64,000 nucleotides of DNA from Mucilaginibacter paludis DSM 18603 (GTDB lineage Bacteria; Bacteroidota; Bacteroidia; Sphingobacteriales; Sphingobacteriaceae), in contig NZ_CM001403.1 in the NCBI RefSeq assembly GCF_000166195.2, forward strand, positions 2,126,432 through 2,190,431, written 5' to 3'. The notes below the pieces were generated by a model, which saw only the letters and a program-made list of their open reading frames with translations, had not been told where the DNA came from and ran no database searches. Positions 53,870-63,811 of this stretch are shown here, one piece after another. Each line of letters begins with the position of its first letter. Position 1 is the stretch's first letter. A program made the position numbers and the translations under genes.

Positions 53870-55171
53870 TTATTTGCCCCCCGCGGTTATAGCGTCAATG
53901 GTACGCTCATCTTTTACCGAATAATTTTGCCTGTCTAAAGCGCCGCCCGTATCCCAAAAAAACGGTAACATCCCGTTGGCCTTAGCTTGTTTTGTAATGT
54001 AAGTTAGCCAATAATCCACTGCATCATTATGCATGGCTAAATCTTTCGGAATATATTTTCCATCGTTTCTTCTGTAAGCGCCGTATTCACCCATGATGAT
54101 AGGGATCCCTTTGTCGAAAAACTTTGTCTTCAATTTGTGGAAAGCCTTGTTCACCTCATTTTCTTCTGCCCAGGTGGCATTCCGCTCAGGTTCATTGGTT
54201 GAGTGATGCCCTTCGCCCCAGTAGTAGAACATTTTGCCCCAGCTTGCATCTCCGTTCATCAAACAAAACTGAAAAGGGCTGTAATAATGTACCTCCAGCA
54301 TCATTCGCCCTGCTACCTGATCTACCGGGAAATGATCCATCAATTTATTGGTTTTGTCGATATCCGTGGAGGGGCCCTGAACTACCAGCACCCTGTAACT
54401 GTTTCTGCCGCCCGTAGACCGCACCGCGTGGATGAAGGTTTGATGATAGCTATTTAATACCTCCATTTGAGCGGCGTTCTCTACATTAGGTTCGTTAGCG
54501 CTGGCAAACATCAAATGTTCATCAAAATCACGCATCGTGGTGGCGATTTGCTCCCAAAGCGCTTTTTGTTTGGCATTAACAGCGTCTTTTTTTGCCGTGG
54601 TGCAATTGTTTTCAAGCCAGCCCTTGTCCCAATGGATATTGAGTAAAACATACATATCATTTTTTACGCAGTACCCTATTACTTGTTTAACCCTGTTGAG
54701 CCAGTTAGCATCTATGCGGGCTTTACCCTCATTGGCCAAATGTGTCAAATTCCAGGCACATGGCAGGCGGACGGCATTAAACCCCTGCTTTTTTACGCAT
54801 TTGATATAATCCTCTGTAATAACGGGGCTGCCCCAACCTGTTTCGCCACCCGGAGCTTCAAAAGTATTACCGATGTTCCACCCTAAGCTGATCTTTGCCG
54901 CCAGCTGGACAGCATTACTGCTCATTCCCGTTGAGTCGGGAGCCTTTGGCGAAGTATTATAAGAAGGATAAACGATGAGAGGCGCGGGGGCCGCAACCCT
55001 TCGCGCCTGCCGGTAGCCATAGCTTACCAAACTGCCGGATCGGTTTGGTTTTGCAGGCCCGCCGGTAATTGTTGGTTTAGCAACCATGTTATGATTTGCC
55101 CTTGTGAAAGAGAAAAAGGATGTGAGCGCGATTAGAAATATCAGTATTTTAAATGAATACTTTACCGTCAT
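53870..55171 (-). CDS. GH5 endo-beta-glucanase (subfamily 4-like), 433 aa
   Basis: The start MTVKYSFKILIFLIAL (55171) is followed by a signal peptide; a further ATG at 55198 adds nine polar residues. After a basic linker, the catalytic domain opens GWNIGNTFEAPGGETGWG, typical of GH5_4. Acid/base Glu227 lies in FASANEPN and nucleophile Glu362 in IIMGEYGAYR (numbers from the 55171 start). GH5_4 includes endo-xyloglucanases, mixed-linkage glucanases and cellulases. It has no lipobox, so it may be soluble in the periplasm or secreted. It resembles the neighbouring BACON-GH5 closely from SYNT onward, suggesting a tandem duplication with loss of BACON. Confidence 0.88.
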   Translation of the reverse strand: MTVKYSFKILIFLIALTSFFSFTRANHNMVAKPTITGGPAKPNRSGSLVSYGYRQARRVAAPAPLIVYPSYNTSPKAPDSTGMSSNAVQLAAKISLGWNIGNTFEAPGGETGWGSPVITEDYIKCVKKQGFNAVRLPCAWNLTHLANEGKARIDANWLNRVKQVIGYCVKNDMYVLLNIHWDKGWLENNCTTAKKDAVNAKQKALWEQIATTMRDFDEHLMFASANEPNVENAAQMEVLNSYHQTFIHAVRSTGGRNSYRVLVVQGPSTDIDKTNKLMDHFPVDQVAGRMMLEVHYYSPFQFCLMNGDASWGKMFYYWGEGHHSTNEPERNATWAEENEVNKAFHKLKTKFFDKGIPIIMGEYGAYRRNDGKYIPKDLAMHNDAVDYWLTYITKQAKANGMLPFFWDTGGALDRQNYSVKDERTIDAITAGGK

Positions 55172-55305
55172 TTTGTTTTTATCATTCAATGTAAACAATG
55201 TAAAAAGTCAACGTACTCAAACATCCGTGTGATATTATTTTAATTGCCCCACCGGTGTAAGCGGGGCAATGGTACGTTAATCTTTTTGGGGTATTTTGTG
55301 TGGCG

Positions 55306-56814
55306 TTAAAAACCTGCGCCCTTTTTCAACGAATCCAGTGCGGCCCTGTCTCCTATAGTGTTAGTAGAACGGTTGAATATACCGCTGGCCCATAAAAATG
55401 GCAGCACACCATTTGCTTTGGCTTTTTTTGCAAGATAACTGTAGAAATGCCTTCCCGAGTTTACCGACAATATCGAATCCTGCGGATACCCTTTTAATTT
55501 ACCGGCGTGATATTCCGCATCAAATTCGCCCATAACCAACGGGATCCCTTTCGAAGCAAAATTTAATCTTACAGAGTTTAATATAGAATCTACATAATGT
55601 TCTTCTGTTGGAGCTGTCGCGTTGCGGTCAAGGAAGAGCGGGTTTTTTGTATGAAAATCTTTCCCCCAGAAATACCATTCTTTCCCCCAGCTGGCGTCGC
55701 CACTTAATATGCAAAAATTAGCCGGGCTGTAATAATGAAACTCTATCATCATTTTATTAGGTGTCGGGTCGGTAGGGACCGGCACTGTTTTATATACATT
55801 AGCCGGATTGAGGTATTGGTTAGCCAAATCAACTGATGTAGAGGGTGATTGAATAATCAAAGTACGATAAGTGTTTTTACCGCCAGTACTGCGCACTGCA
55901 TTAATAAACGTTTGGTGATAACGCATTAAGGTAACCGATGTTGATACATCGCTCGCATTGGGTTCGTTGGAGCTGGCAAACATCAAATGCTCGTCGAAAC
56001 CCCGCATCGTTGTGGCTATTTGCTCCCAATATGCCTTTTGCTTCGCATTAATACTATCCTGTTTAGCACCTGTTGCTGTACAATCAAGCCAGCCACCATC
56101 ATAGTGGATATTGATGATCACATACATATTGTCGTTAGCGCAATATTGAACCACTTGTTTTACCCGGGCGAGCCACACTGGGTCTATTTGTGCGGTTGCC
56201 CGGTTGATGATATGCGACCAATCATACTGGATGGGTATCCGTATGGCATTCATGCCACTTTGCTTTACCAAATCAATCAACTGCTGGGTAATTACCGGGT
56301 TTCCCCATCCGGTTTCTCCACCTGGAGCTTCCATGGTGTTGAAGATATTCCAACCCATTGTAACGCTTGCGGCCAATTGCATAGCCGTGCTACCCATACC
56401 AGTTGCATCGGGCGCTATGGCCAACGTATTGTAGGATGGAAAAATACTGGCATCCTGTGATACTGTAATTCGCCTGCTTTGTCCGTTTGCTGCATTTACG
56501 ACTAAACGCAGAGAGCGGCTCATGCCCGATTTATTAGTGGGGGCAGTTAAGTTAATGGTGGCGGCACCGCCACCACCCGATATTTGACTTAAGTGCAGCC
56601 AGCCTATACCAGTGGTATCAACACTCCAGGCAGCATCGGAAGTAAATGCCAAAGCTACCGTTCCACCAACTTCGGGTATTGCTTTCGTCATATTCGAGAG
56701 CGTAAGCTGTGAATCTGTTGTACCTGTTTTTTTGCACGAAACAGCAATTAAAACAATCACAACCATCCCCAAAACCTTATACGCCGTCTCAATTTTTATT
56801 TTTTTTATTTTCAT
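55306..56814 (-). CDS. BACON-GH5 endo-glucanase lipoprotein (xyloglucanase-like), 502 aa
   Basis: A lipobox (AVSC, Cys27) predicts a surface lipoprotein. A BACON domain spans about 34-122 (LTLSNMTKAIPEVGGTVAL, AAWSVDTTGIGWLHLS, SRRITVSQDASI), followed by a GH5_4-like domain. Acid/base Glu284 is in FASSNEPN and nucleophile Glu430 in LVMGEFDAEY. This BACON-GH5 order is that of the Bacteroides xyloglucanase BoGH5A, which cuts xyloglucan at the cell surface. The motif after the first strand reads GWNIFNTMEAPGG rather than GWNIGNTFEAPGG. It follows the glycan-binding protein gene after 33 bases. Backbone-cutting at the surface is the likely role; xyloglucan specificity is inferred. Confidence 0.87.
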   Translation of the reverse strand: MKIKKIKIETAYKVLGMVVIVLIAVSCKKTGTTDSQLTLSNMTKAIPEVGGTVALAFTSDAAWSVDTTGIGWLHLSQISGGGGAATINLTAPTNKSGMSRSLRLVVNAANGQSRRITVSQDASIFPSYNTLAIAPDATGMGSTAMQLAASVTMGWNIFNTMEAPGGETGWGNPVITQQLIDLVKQSGMNAIRIPIQYDWSHIINRATAQIDPVWLARVKQVVQYCANDNMYVIINIHYDGGWLDCTATGAKQDSINAKQKAYWEQIATTMRGFDEHLMFASSNEPNASDVSTSVTLMRYHQTFINAVRSTGGKNTYRTLIIQSPSTSVDLANQYLNPANVYKTVPVPTDPTPNKMMIEFHYYSPANFCILSGDASWGKEWYFWGKDFHTKNPLFLDRNATAPTEEHYVDSILNSVRLNFASKGIPLVMGEFDAEYHAGKLKGYPQDSILSVNSGRHFYSYLAKKAKANGVLPFLWASGIFNRSTNTIGDRAALDSLKKGAGF

Positions 56815-56847
56815 CTCGTTCTATCAAAAAAGGTGACCGTTAAAAGC

Positions 56848-58314
56848 TTATTTAATTTTTACAACCCTGAAATTATCAAAGGCGCCATAAAAGCCCGTTG
56901 CAGTTGCAGCTGTGCTGTAGTTATGGATATAAACCGTGCAGGCGGTATTGCCTGTTGGCCCTGTTAAATCAGCAATTTTAGTTATAGAGGCTCCTTTACC
57001 TTCGCCCAGCGTAGCGTCTTTAGCTCGGAAGGATGATAAAGGAATGGTTACCGTTACCCATTTATTTGTAGTATATGATGCCGTAGCGCTTGCAGATACC
57101 TGCCATGGCTCCCACCTGGCTATAGGGCTGCTGCTTACCCCACTCAGAATATCGATTGTGCCGCCATTCCAGGGTTTTGGTACGCTTACTTCAAATTTAA
57201 AGGCCCAATTATCAACCGGATCATTAAGGTTAGCCGTTGGCACCCATTGCGCTGCATTCATGAGTATTGCGTAATTAGAATAGGTGTTCCCTTCGCCACC
57301 TATCAGCGAACTGGTTTTGAGCACCATATATTGGCTTGAATTACCAGGAAAATCGGCACTGCCACTGGTATAGTAGGACCCACCCCACCATTGCCAGTTG
57401 AAATTTCCGCCCCATTCCCAATCAGATATTCTTCCGGTTGCAACATCATTTACATTATATACTGTAGTTGCTGTACCAAATTTAGTAGTAACCGATACAG
57501 GTGCGCTTTTAGTTAATGCAGGCAGAACAAAACCCAAAGCATTGCCGCTGCCTGATGAAGTAAAGGAGGTGACTGCAGTACCGGCAAAAGTTAGCGTTTG
57601 GATATTTTTAAGATTGGTACCATAAATATAAACAGAATCGCCGGGGCTGGCATTTTCGTTGGAAACAGCTGTAATGGTTGGTATGGCTAATATCTTAAAA
57701 TTAACTGAACCGGCTTTGGCGATAACCGTTACCTGATCGGTAGTTGTTTGTGCAGGCATTAGAAAACCGATCGAGGTTCCGTCGAGGCTTGGTTTAAATG
57801 ACGAGATTACGGTTCCGCCATACGAAAAACGTTGTACCAATACCAAATTGGCACCATAAACGTAAACCGAATCGCCGGGGTTGGCAAATACATTGGATAT
57901 AGCGCTAATAGTTGGCCCCGCCGGGCCTAATTTAAACGAAAACGTTGCTGAACCTGCCGGCGTAACATACTGTATGGTATAAAGTTTGGCAGTATCAATA
58001 GTTGAAAACTGTATGGCAGGTATTTGTACGACGGCGCTGTTAGAAGCAAATAAAGCGCTATTGAAAGCGGCCGGAACCCCGTCAAATTTAATCTGGGTTG
58101 CATTTTGCAAATTCTGCCCGGTGATAACTACCCATTGGCCGCTTGCCACGGCGCTATGCAAAACCGTATCGTTCGGTGAGGCGACGTAACTCCTGACACC
58201 TGAAATGATCGGGGCATTGTCAGCATTTTTTTTACAAGCCGACAGTAAAGCCACCATTACGAAGAAAAGCGGCACAAAATACAGGCGGAGGTATAAATTT
58301 CTTTTCATAACCAT
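56848..58314 (-). CDS. surface glycan-binding lipoprotein with IPT/TIG repeats (SGBP-B type), 488 aa
   Basis: A lipobox (LLSAC, Cys27) anchors it at the surface. Three Ig-like IPT/TIG domains run from about 35 to 288; two share PGDSVYVYGANL and PGDSVYIYGTNL at their starts. The C-terminal ~200 residues (DWEWGGNFNWQWWGGSYYTSG, then PWNGGTIDILSGV and GFYGAFDNFRVVKIK) form an aromatic-rich glycan-binding domain, resembling the xyloglucan-binding domain of BoSGBP-B. It sits directly after SusD and 33 bases before the GH5, the usual SusE/F position. It should capture long glucan-type chains for GH5 and SusC/D. Ligand is inferred. Confidence 0.87.
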   Translation of the reverse strand: MVMKRNLYLRLYFVPLFFVMVALLSACKKNADNAPIISGVRSYVASPNDTVLHSAVASGQWVVITGQNLQNATQIKFDGVPAAFNSALFASNSAVVQIPAIQFSTIDTAKLYTIQYVTPAGSATFSFKLGPAGPTISAISNVFANPGDSVYVYGANLVLVQRFSYGGTVISSFKPSLDGTSIGFLMPAQTTTDQVTVIAKAGSVNFKILAIPTITAVSNENASPGDSVYIYGTNLKNIQTLTFAGTAVTSFTSSGSGNALGFVLPALTKSAPVSVTTKFGTATTVYNVNDVATGRISDWEWGGNFNWQWWGGSYYTSGSADFPGNSSQYMVLKTSSLIGGEGNTYSNYAILMNAAQWVPTANLNDPVDNWAFKFEVSVPKPWNGGTIDILSGVSSSPIARWEPWQVSASATASYTTNKWVTVTIPLSSFRAKDATLGEGKGASITKIADLTGPTGNTACTVYIHNYSTAATATGFYGAFDNFRVVKIK

Positions 58315-58331
58315 CTATTTTTAAATGTTAA

Positions 58332-59909
58332 TTAATAATAAGGTACTGCGGGCTGTGCCAATTTAGGGTCGCTGGCTAACTCAGACGCCGGAATTTGCAA
58401 TGTAAATGAACTGATGGTTGCCGGAAGAACGGATGTACCGGTACTGGCATCAGGCGTGGCTATACGGGTAACAGGATCATAAGTAAAAGTTACCCTTTGC
58501 TGATTATTGATCATATCAAGAGCTTTTTGCGGATTGTAATAAGACAGCCTAACCAGATCTATCCAATATTGCCCTTCAAAAGCAAATTCAATTCTCCTTT
58601 CCCTAAGAATGATGTCAGGGCTTAACACCAAAGCTGCATCCACGCCGGCCCTCGTGCGTACTTTGTTGAAATACAGCAAGGCATCAGCATTAGTTGTGGT
58701 GGCACTGTTACCCATTATGGCTTCGGCATATACCAAATACACATCGGCCAATCTCAAAATCGCGTTATGTTCAATTGACGACCAAATATCCATTGTTGGC
58801 GCATTATTGTCTTTTTCGTTACCTATGATGTGCTTTTTCATACATACCGAGGTTGCCGTATAGCCCCCTCCGGCGGCATTCAATTCGGGATAATAATCGC
58901 CGTTTAACATAATCGTGGCCTTGCGCCTAACTGTATCTTTGGCGGTATACATCTGGTATAAATCATAAGTTGGCGCTAAGGGTGTCCATGCACCGGTCTT
59001 TAACGGGTTTATGTCGTTACTTGGTGAGTAGGTTAGCCAATCGTTGCCATTTCCATAACCAACACCGGCTGTCCATTGGAGGGCAAATAACGACTCTGGA
59101 TTATCATTATATTGTGCCTTAAATAAATTGTAATAATTGGAGAGTAACACCAGGCCGCTATTTTTACACACGTTGCCCGCATACTTTTTAGCACTGTCAA
59201 GCAAAGCCTGGTTACGTGTACCTCCGCTTTGCCCCAAGCCCGACATTGTTAAATAGGTTTTTCCCAGCATCCCCTGTGCCGACCAGGTAGTTACCCGCCC
59301 GGTTATATCCGAATTAGGAAGGTTTTGCGCCGCATAAGTCAGGTCTTTGGCAATAAATTTGTATACGTCCGAAACGATATTACGATTAAGCAGCGGATTT
59401 TGGATTAATTTACTATTGTCTTCAATAATAGGTACTGCTCCCCAATAAACAGCCAGATGGTAATATGCTACACCACGAATAAACCTTGCCTCTGCTATAG
59501 CGGCATTTTTGTCTGTGGCCGAAATAGACGAAGAAGCTTGTTGCTGTATGGCGTTAATAACGGTATTACATTGTGCTATAACATTGTACAAGCCGGTCCA
59601 CCCGCTTGATACGATGCCGTTTTGCCCCGTAATAGTACGTGTATAAAGCTGAACTAAATCGCCATAATATGGAAAGTAGCCCGTGCCGCTCAACACGTCG
59701 CCAAATGGCAACAAAGCACCATTATGCCATTGCCACCACTCAGACCCGCCGTATAGGCTTGCCGTGGCCAGCCTCAAATCGGAGGTTGTTTGGTAAAAAT
59801 TATTAGAGCTGATTTGCGAGTTCGAGGGCCTGTCAAGGAAACTCTTTTTGCATCCGGCAATTGCTGCTGCCAGGAGCAAAATAACTATTATTTTATTGAT
59901 CGATTTCAT
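58332..59909 (-). CDS. susD: SusD/RagB-family surface glycan-binding lipoprotein, 525 aa
   Basis: A lipobox (IAGC, Cys20) and the standard SusD N-terminus (KSFLDRPSNSQISSNNFYQTTSD) mark it clearly. The tetratricopeptide-like helices include NAAIAEARFIRGVAYYHLAVYWG, and the C-terminal region has ERRIEFAFEGQYWIDLVRL, both SusD hallmarks. It forms a lid over the SusC transporter and binds oligosaccharides at the outer membrane. It starts 27 bases after SusC, in the same direction, and ends 17 bases before the SGBP gene. Confidence 0.95.
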   Translation of the reverse strand: MKSINKIIVILLLAAAIAGCKKSFLDRPSNSQISSNNFYQTTSDLRLATASLYGGSEWWQWHNGALLPFGDVLSGTGYFPYYGDLVQLYTRTITGQNGIVSSGWTGLYNVIAQCNTVINAIQQQASSSISATDKNAAIAEARFIRGVAYYHLAVYWGAVPIIEDNSKLIQNPLLNRNIVSDVYKFIAKDLTYAAQNLPNSDITGRVTTWSAQGMLGKTYLTMSGLGQSGGTRNQALLDSAKKYAGNVCKNSGLVLLSNYYNLFKAQYNDNPESLFALQWTAGVGYGNGNDWLTYSPSNDINPLKTGAWTPLAPTYDLYQMYTAKDTVRRKATIMLNGDYYPELNAAGGGYTATSVCMKKHIIGNEKDNNAPTMDIWSSIEHNAILRLADVYLVYAEAIMGNSATTTNADALLYFNKVRTRAGVDAALVLSPDIILRERRIEFAFEGQYWIDLVRLSYYNPQKALDMINNQQRVTFTYDPVTRIATPDASTGTSVLPATISSFTLQIPASELASDPKLAQPAVPYY

Positions 59910-59936
59910 AAATACCTTTTTTAACTGGTGATCGTT

Positions 59937-62900
59937 TTATTTGGAAAATGTGATATTTGCACCAATGGTAAATATTCTTGGCTGCGGATAATAACCGCTA
60001 TCCCAGCCTGCCTGAAGCGGGTTCCATGAACCAATTTCAGGATCCATGCCCGAATATTTGGTAATGATAAAAGCGTTGGACACATTACCGTATATCCGTA
60101 TGGAATGCACATATATTTTTGAGAGCACACTTTCGGGCAAGCGATAACCAAGTGTGATGTTTTTACACCTCACGAAAGATCCATCTTCGATAAACAAACT
60201 GGAAGGGCGGTTATTGTTGTTGGTATTATCATTTCTTAAACCAACAACAGATGTACCTGGATTGGTAACATACACGTTGTTAACATCAGATGCAGAGCCA
60301 TTGGGATTGATTAAAGCCAACTTTGCATAATTTAATACAGATACAAAGTAGTTGGTATTGTTTTGCGAATTGGTTTGGGCCACAGCCAACTGATTGAACA
60401 CCTTGTTACCTACGCTGCCACTGAAGAACACATTCAGATCGAAATTTTTATAGGAAAACGTATTGTTGATACCAAACTGAAATTTTGGAGTTGGAGAGCC
60501 CAAATAAGTTTCGTCCTTAGAGTCAATAACACCGTCGCCATTTAAATCTTTAAACATACGGTCGCCATACCAAATACCCCCGCCTGAAGGCGAAATTGGA
60601 TAAGCTTTGCCGCTTTGGTCAACCGGTAAGGCATGCGTTTGGAAATCTTTGGCACTTGCAAAAACGCCATCGAATACATAGCCGTAGAATTCGCCGATGG
60701 GCTGCCCCACTACCGTTTTCTCAACTACATCGTTAATTACATAAGAGGTTTGGCTTAAGTTAGCATCACTGCCACCTGTACCTAAACTGAGTACCTTATT
60801 CACATTCCTCGATAGCGTAATATCAGTTTTCCATGTGAAATTTTTTAAACTAATATTGGTCGTATTGATGCTGAAGTCGAATCCTTTATTACTAACAGAA
60901 CCTACGTTGGCATACGGTGCAGCCATAGATCCCGGCGAATAAGCGGTAGTAGTACCGGTATATAACGGAAGCGGAACCTTTAATAAAAGCCCGTGTGTTT
61001 CACGGTCGTAAACATCCAATGAAAAACTTAACCGCCCATTGATAAACGATGCATCAAGCCCGGCATTTGAATAATTTGTTTTTTCCCATGTTACATAAGG
61101 GTTTGCTAAATTGCTCTGAAACTGAGCCGTACCCGAAAGGCCATTAGCCACCGATTGAAGTTGCGTTACAAACGTATTGCCTGGTATACCCTGATTGTTG
61201 GTAAGCCCGTAACCAAGCCTCAATTTCAATTCGCTTATGGCGTTTACATTTCTTAAAAAGGGTTCATTATTAATTTTCCAGGCAAATGCGCCCGAATAGG
61301 TAGTAACCCAACGGTTGTTGGCCGGGAAATTTGAAGATCCATCGTCGCGTACGTTAGCCGTGATGAGGTACCTATCATTCCACGACAAGTTGATACGGCC
61401 GAAATAAGATTCCTGCGCAGAACCAGAACCATTATCGCCAGAGTTTTTAGCCGTGGTGGCATCACCGGCATTAATAGCTTGTACATTGTTTGAAGGGAAA
61501 TTTGATCGTTGGGCGCTAACACTTTCAAAAGTGCTCAGCTGTGATTCATGGCCCAACAAGGCATTGACATTGTATTTACGGAAGCTATGATTATACGTTA
61601 GAAAATTGCGTATTACTGTATAAAAGTTCTGGCTCGACGCTGAAGAAGCACTGTTGGTGCCATTAACAACTTTACCAAAAGTATAAGTTGGCGTAAAATT
61701 ATCTTGCGTACTAAAATCAAAATTGCCCGACACCTCATTCCGCAGTGACAGATCTTTATAAAATTGGATTTCGGCATATAAATTACCAAACACCTGGTTT
61801 CTTGTTTTCAGGTTTTTAACAATTTCGGCTATCGCCACCGGGTTAACAACACCGGTTACGTAGCCGCTGGTATTGGTAACACCACCCCATGAGCCATCCG
61901 GATTTTGCACCGGAACATCAGGAGTGAGGTTGAGTGCCGAATTAATTACGCCAGAGGCAGTAGTGTTTTGATCTTCATTGATATGAGCTAATTGAAGACT
62001 GGTTCCTACCTTTAGCCAATCTGTTGTTTTATTGTCCAAATTAAGCCGTACGGAATATCTTTTAAAAACCGATCCAATAGCTATACCATCCTGGTTAAAA
62101 TAAGATCCGGACAGTAAATACTGTGTTCTGGCGTCACCTCCGCTTATTGTAAGCGTATGGCTGCTTTGCTGAGCTTTCCGGAATAGCTCTTTTTGCCAGT
62201 TGGTACCGGCACCTAAATATTGGGGATTGGCAAATTCGGGCCTGGCATCAAAGCCCCATACCTGTGCCCTTGCGTTAATAAAAGTGGCATACTGTTGCAA
62301 GTCCATTGTAGGCAGTGTGCCCGGTATTTCCTGATAACCTGCATAAAAATCATAGGTTACCTGTGGAGGCCCTGCTTTACCTCTTTTTGTAGTAATCACC
62401 ACAACACCATTGGTTGCCTGCGAACCATAAATGGCAGTTGCAGAAGCGTCTTTCAATACGTCGATCGATGCTATTTCGGCAGGATTAATGGTATTTAATG
62501 GATTTGAACCATTGCCAGGATCACTAACCGGAGGGATGATAATACCATCTATCACAAATAGAGGCGAATTAGACCCACTTATGGAAGACACACCACGAAT
62601 TTGAATAGATACGCCGCCACCAGGTTGCCCTGACACCTGCTGAACCACAACTCCCGCAACTTTTCCCTGCAAGGCCTGATCAAATGTAGTTGGTTGGGTT
62701 TGGCGGAGATCATCCCCTTTTATCGAACTGATAGAACCCGTATTATCTTTTCTTGCCTGCTTAGCATAACCAATAACAACCACATCGTTTAAGTGGCTTG
62801 ATGTTGAGTTTAGCTTAACATTAATGGTACCGACCTGTTTAACAGGCACCTCCTGAGATGTGTATCCTAAAAAACTAAACACCAATACATTGCCTGGTTT

Positions 62901-63116
62901 TGCCGTTATAGTGTAAGTGCCGTCAGGTGCGGCTATGGTTCCTATGGATGTGCCTTTAAGCTTAATACTCGCTCCCGGCAGTGGCTGCAAGTCGTCGGCA
63001 CTGGTCACTTTTCCAACAACCTTGAGCGTTTGCGCATGGCCCGAAAGATAAAGCAACATGCTTGTGATAAACAATGAAATAAAGCGTTTCATTCTTCTTT
63101 GTAAATTTTTTTCCAT
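59937..63116 (-). CDS. susC: SusC/RagA-family TonB-dependent oligosaccharide transporter, 1059 aa
   Basis: The N-terminus has a signal peptide (MKRFISLFITSMLLYLSGHAQ) and a carboxypeptidase-regulatory-like domain (VVGKVTSADDLQPLPGASIKLKG). The TonB box region (LNDVVVIGYAKQAR) follows, then the plug (LQGKVAGVVVQQVSGQPGGGVSIQIRG) and a barrel of about 22 strands, ending in a C-terminal Ile-Thr-Phe-Ser-Lys. It imports oligosaccharides released at the surface, together with SusD. ATGs at 63116 and 63092 are both possible; the second still has the whole signal peptide. It is the first structural gene after the AraC-type regulator and leads the PUL transcript. Confidence 0.95.
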   Translation of the reverse strand: MEKNLQRRMKRFISLFITSMLLYLSGHAQTLKVVGKVTSADDLQPLPGASIKLKGTSIGTIAAPDGTYTITAKPGNVLVFSFLGYTSQEVPVKQVGTINVKLNSTSSHLNDVVVIGYAKQARKDNTGSISSIKGDDLRQTQPTTFDQALQGKVAGVVVQQVSGQPGGGVSIQIRGVSSISGSNSPLFVIDGIIIPPVSDPGNGSNPLNTINPAEIASIDVLKDASATAIYGSQATNGVVVITTKRGKAGPPQVTYDFYAGYQEIPGTLPTMDLQQYATFINARAQVWGFDARPEFANPQYLGAGTNWQKELFRKAQQSSHTLTISGGDARTQYLLSGSYFNQDGIAIGSVFKRYSVRLNLDNKTTDWLKVGTSLQLAHINEDQNTTASGVINSALNLTPDVPVQNPDGSWGGVTNTSGYVTGVVNPVAIAEIVKNLKTRNQVFGNLYAEIQFYKDLSLRNEVSGNFDFSTQDNFTPTYTFGKVVNGTNSASSASSQNFYTVIRNFLTYNHSFRKYNVNALLGHESQLSTFESVSAQRSNFPSNNVQAINAGDATTAKNSGDNGSGSAQESYFGRINLSWNDRYLITANVRDDGSSNFPANNRWVTTYSGAFAWKINNEPFLRNVNAISELKLRLGYGLTNNQGIPGNTFVTQLQSVANGLSGTAQFQSNLANPYVTWEKTNYSNAGLDASFINGRLSFSLDVYDRETHGLLLKVPLPLYTGTTTAYSPGSMAAPYANVGSVSNKGFDFSINTTNISLKNFTWKTDITLSRNVNKVLSLGTGGSDANLSQTSYVINDVVEKTVVGQPIGEFYGYVFDGVFASAKDFQTHALPVDQSGKAYPISPSGGGIWYGDRMFKDLNGDGVIDSKDETYLGSPTPKFQFGINNTFSYKNFDLNVFFSGSVGNKVFNQLAVAQTNSQNNTNYFVSVLNYAKLALINPNGSASDVNNVYVTNPGTSVVGLRNDNTNNNNRPSSLFIEDGSFVRCKNITLGYRLPESVLSKIYVHSIRIYGNVSNAFIITKYSGMDPEIGSWNPLQAGWDSGYYPQPRIFTIGANITFSK

Positions 63117-63484
63117 CTTAATTAATAAAGGAATTTTAAGGTTTTTTTTAATAATTGGTTCATTGGTGTTTGGTTAGTAGGTTTTAGTTTCTATTCATAT
63201 TTATTTAATATTTTAAGAAGTAAAAAAATGCACAAAACAACCGCTAAAATTTACCTTCCTGATGGTTTGTACATTTTGCTGTACCAACAACCACTAAAAT
63301 TTAAATACAGCCCGGGGCTGCTTAATCACCCGAAAAATAAATTAACTATTGGCTCTTTTGATAATTGGTGGAACAGGGTTGGAAAGCGAATGAGCAAGTA
63401 CATTGCTTTGAAACTCTGTTCTGAGGGATAAAGCTATTATAAGCGCAAAAAGGAGAGGTGGCAGAGTTGAACAAAAATATAGAC

Positions 63485-63492
63485 CAAATGTA
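63485..63492 (-). promoter_or_regulatory. possible -7 element for the SusC operon
   Basis: The minus strand reads TACATTTG, a TAnnTTTG match about 370 bases upstream of the SusC start; no good -33 was found, and the leader would be long. The same octamer occurs upstream of GH115. The rest of 63117-63806 holds no clear gene; two very short frames near 63630-63764 are not supported. Confidence 0.25.
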
Positions 63493-63759
63493 CAACCCAC
63501 AATAAATACCTGAAAATGAATTAATTGTATCGATTTTTTACTATCCGGATATATTTATTCAGTTTCTTTAAAGATTTAGCAACCTAATAACTGAACACTC
63601 CGGGGCATCAATTTTAAAGCGTCTTATTAATGCTAAGAGTGATATTAAAAGATACAGATGCGGTACCAGGAAGTACAACAACCAGGCTTCAAGTACGTGA
63701 AGCTGGCCGGGGTGCTGCCATAGCTGTTGCCCGTGGCCTTGCACGCATGCACCGGCGGG

Positions 63760-63811
63760 AATAGCCGCCGTTTGGCGAATAATAATTAAATTATAAATAA
63801 CAGCGGCTATT
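63760..63811 (-). terminator. inverted repeat across the regulator stop codon
   Basis: AATAGCCGC (63760-63768) and GCGGCTATT (63803-63811) are perfect 9-base arms with a 34-base AT-rich loop. The right arm covers the regulator's TAG. It may help end that transcript or insulate the SusC operon, but the loop is long. Confidence 0.35.

Noticed and set aside
63630..63764. Short plus-strand frame (44 codons), and a second frame in the same stretch resembling a fragment of a small toxin-like protein
   Set aside because: Too short, no clear start signal, no complete domain, and it converges on the inverted repeat; chance or decayed sequence is more likely.
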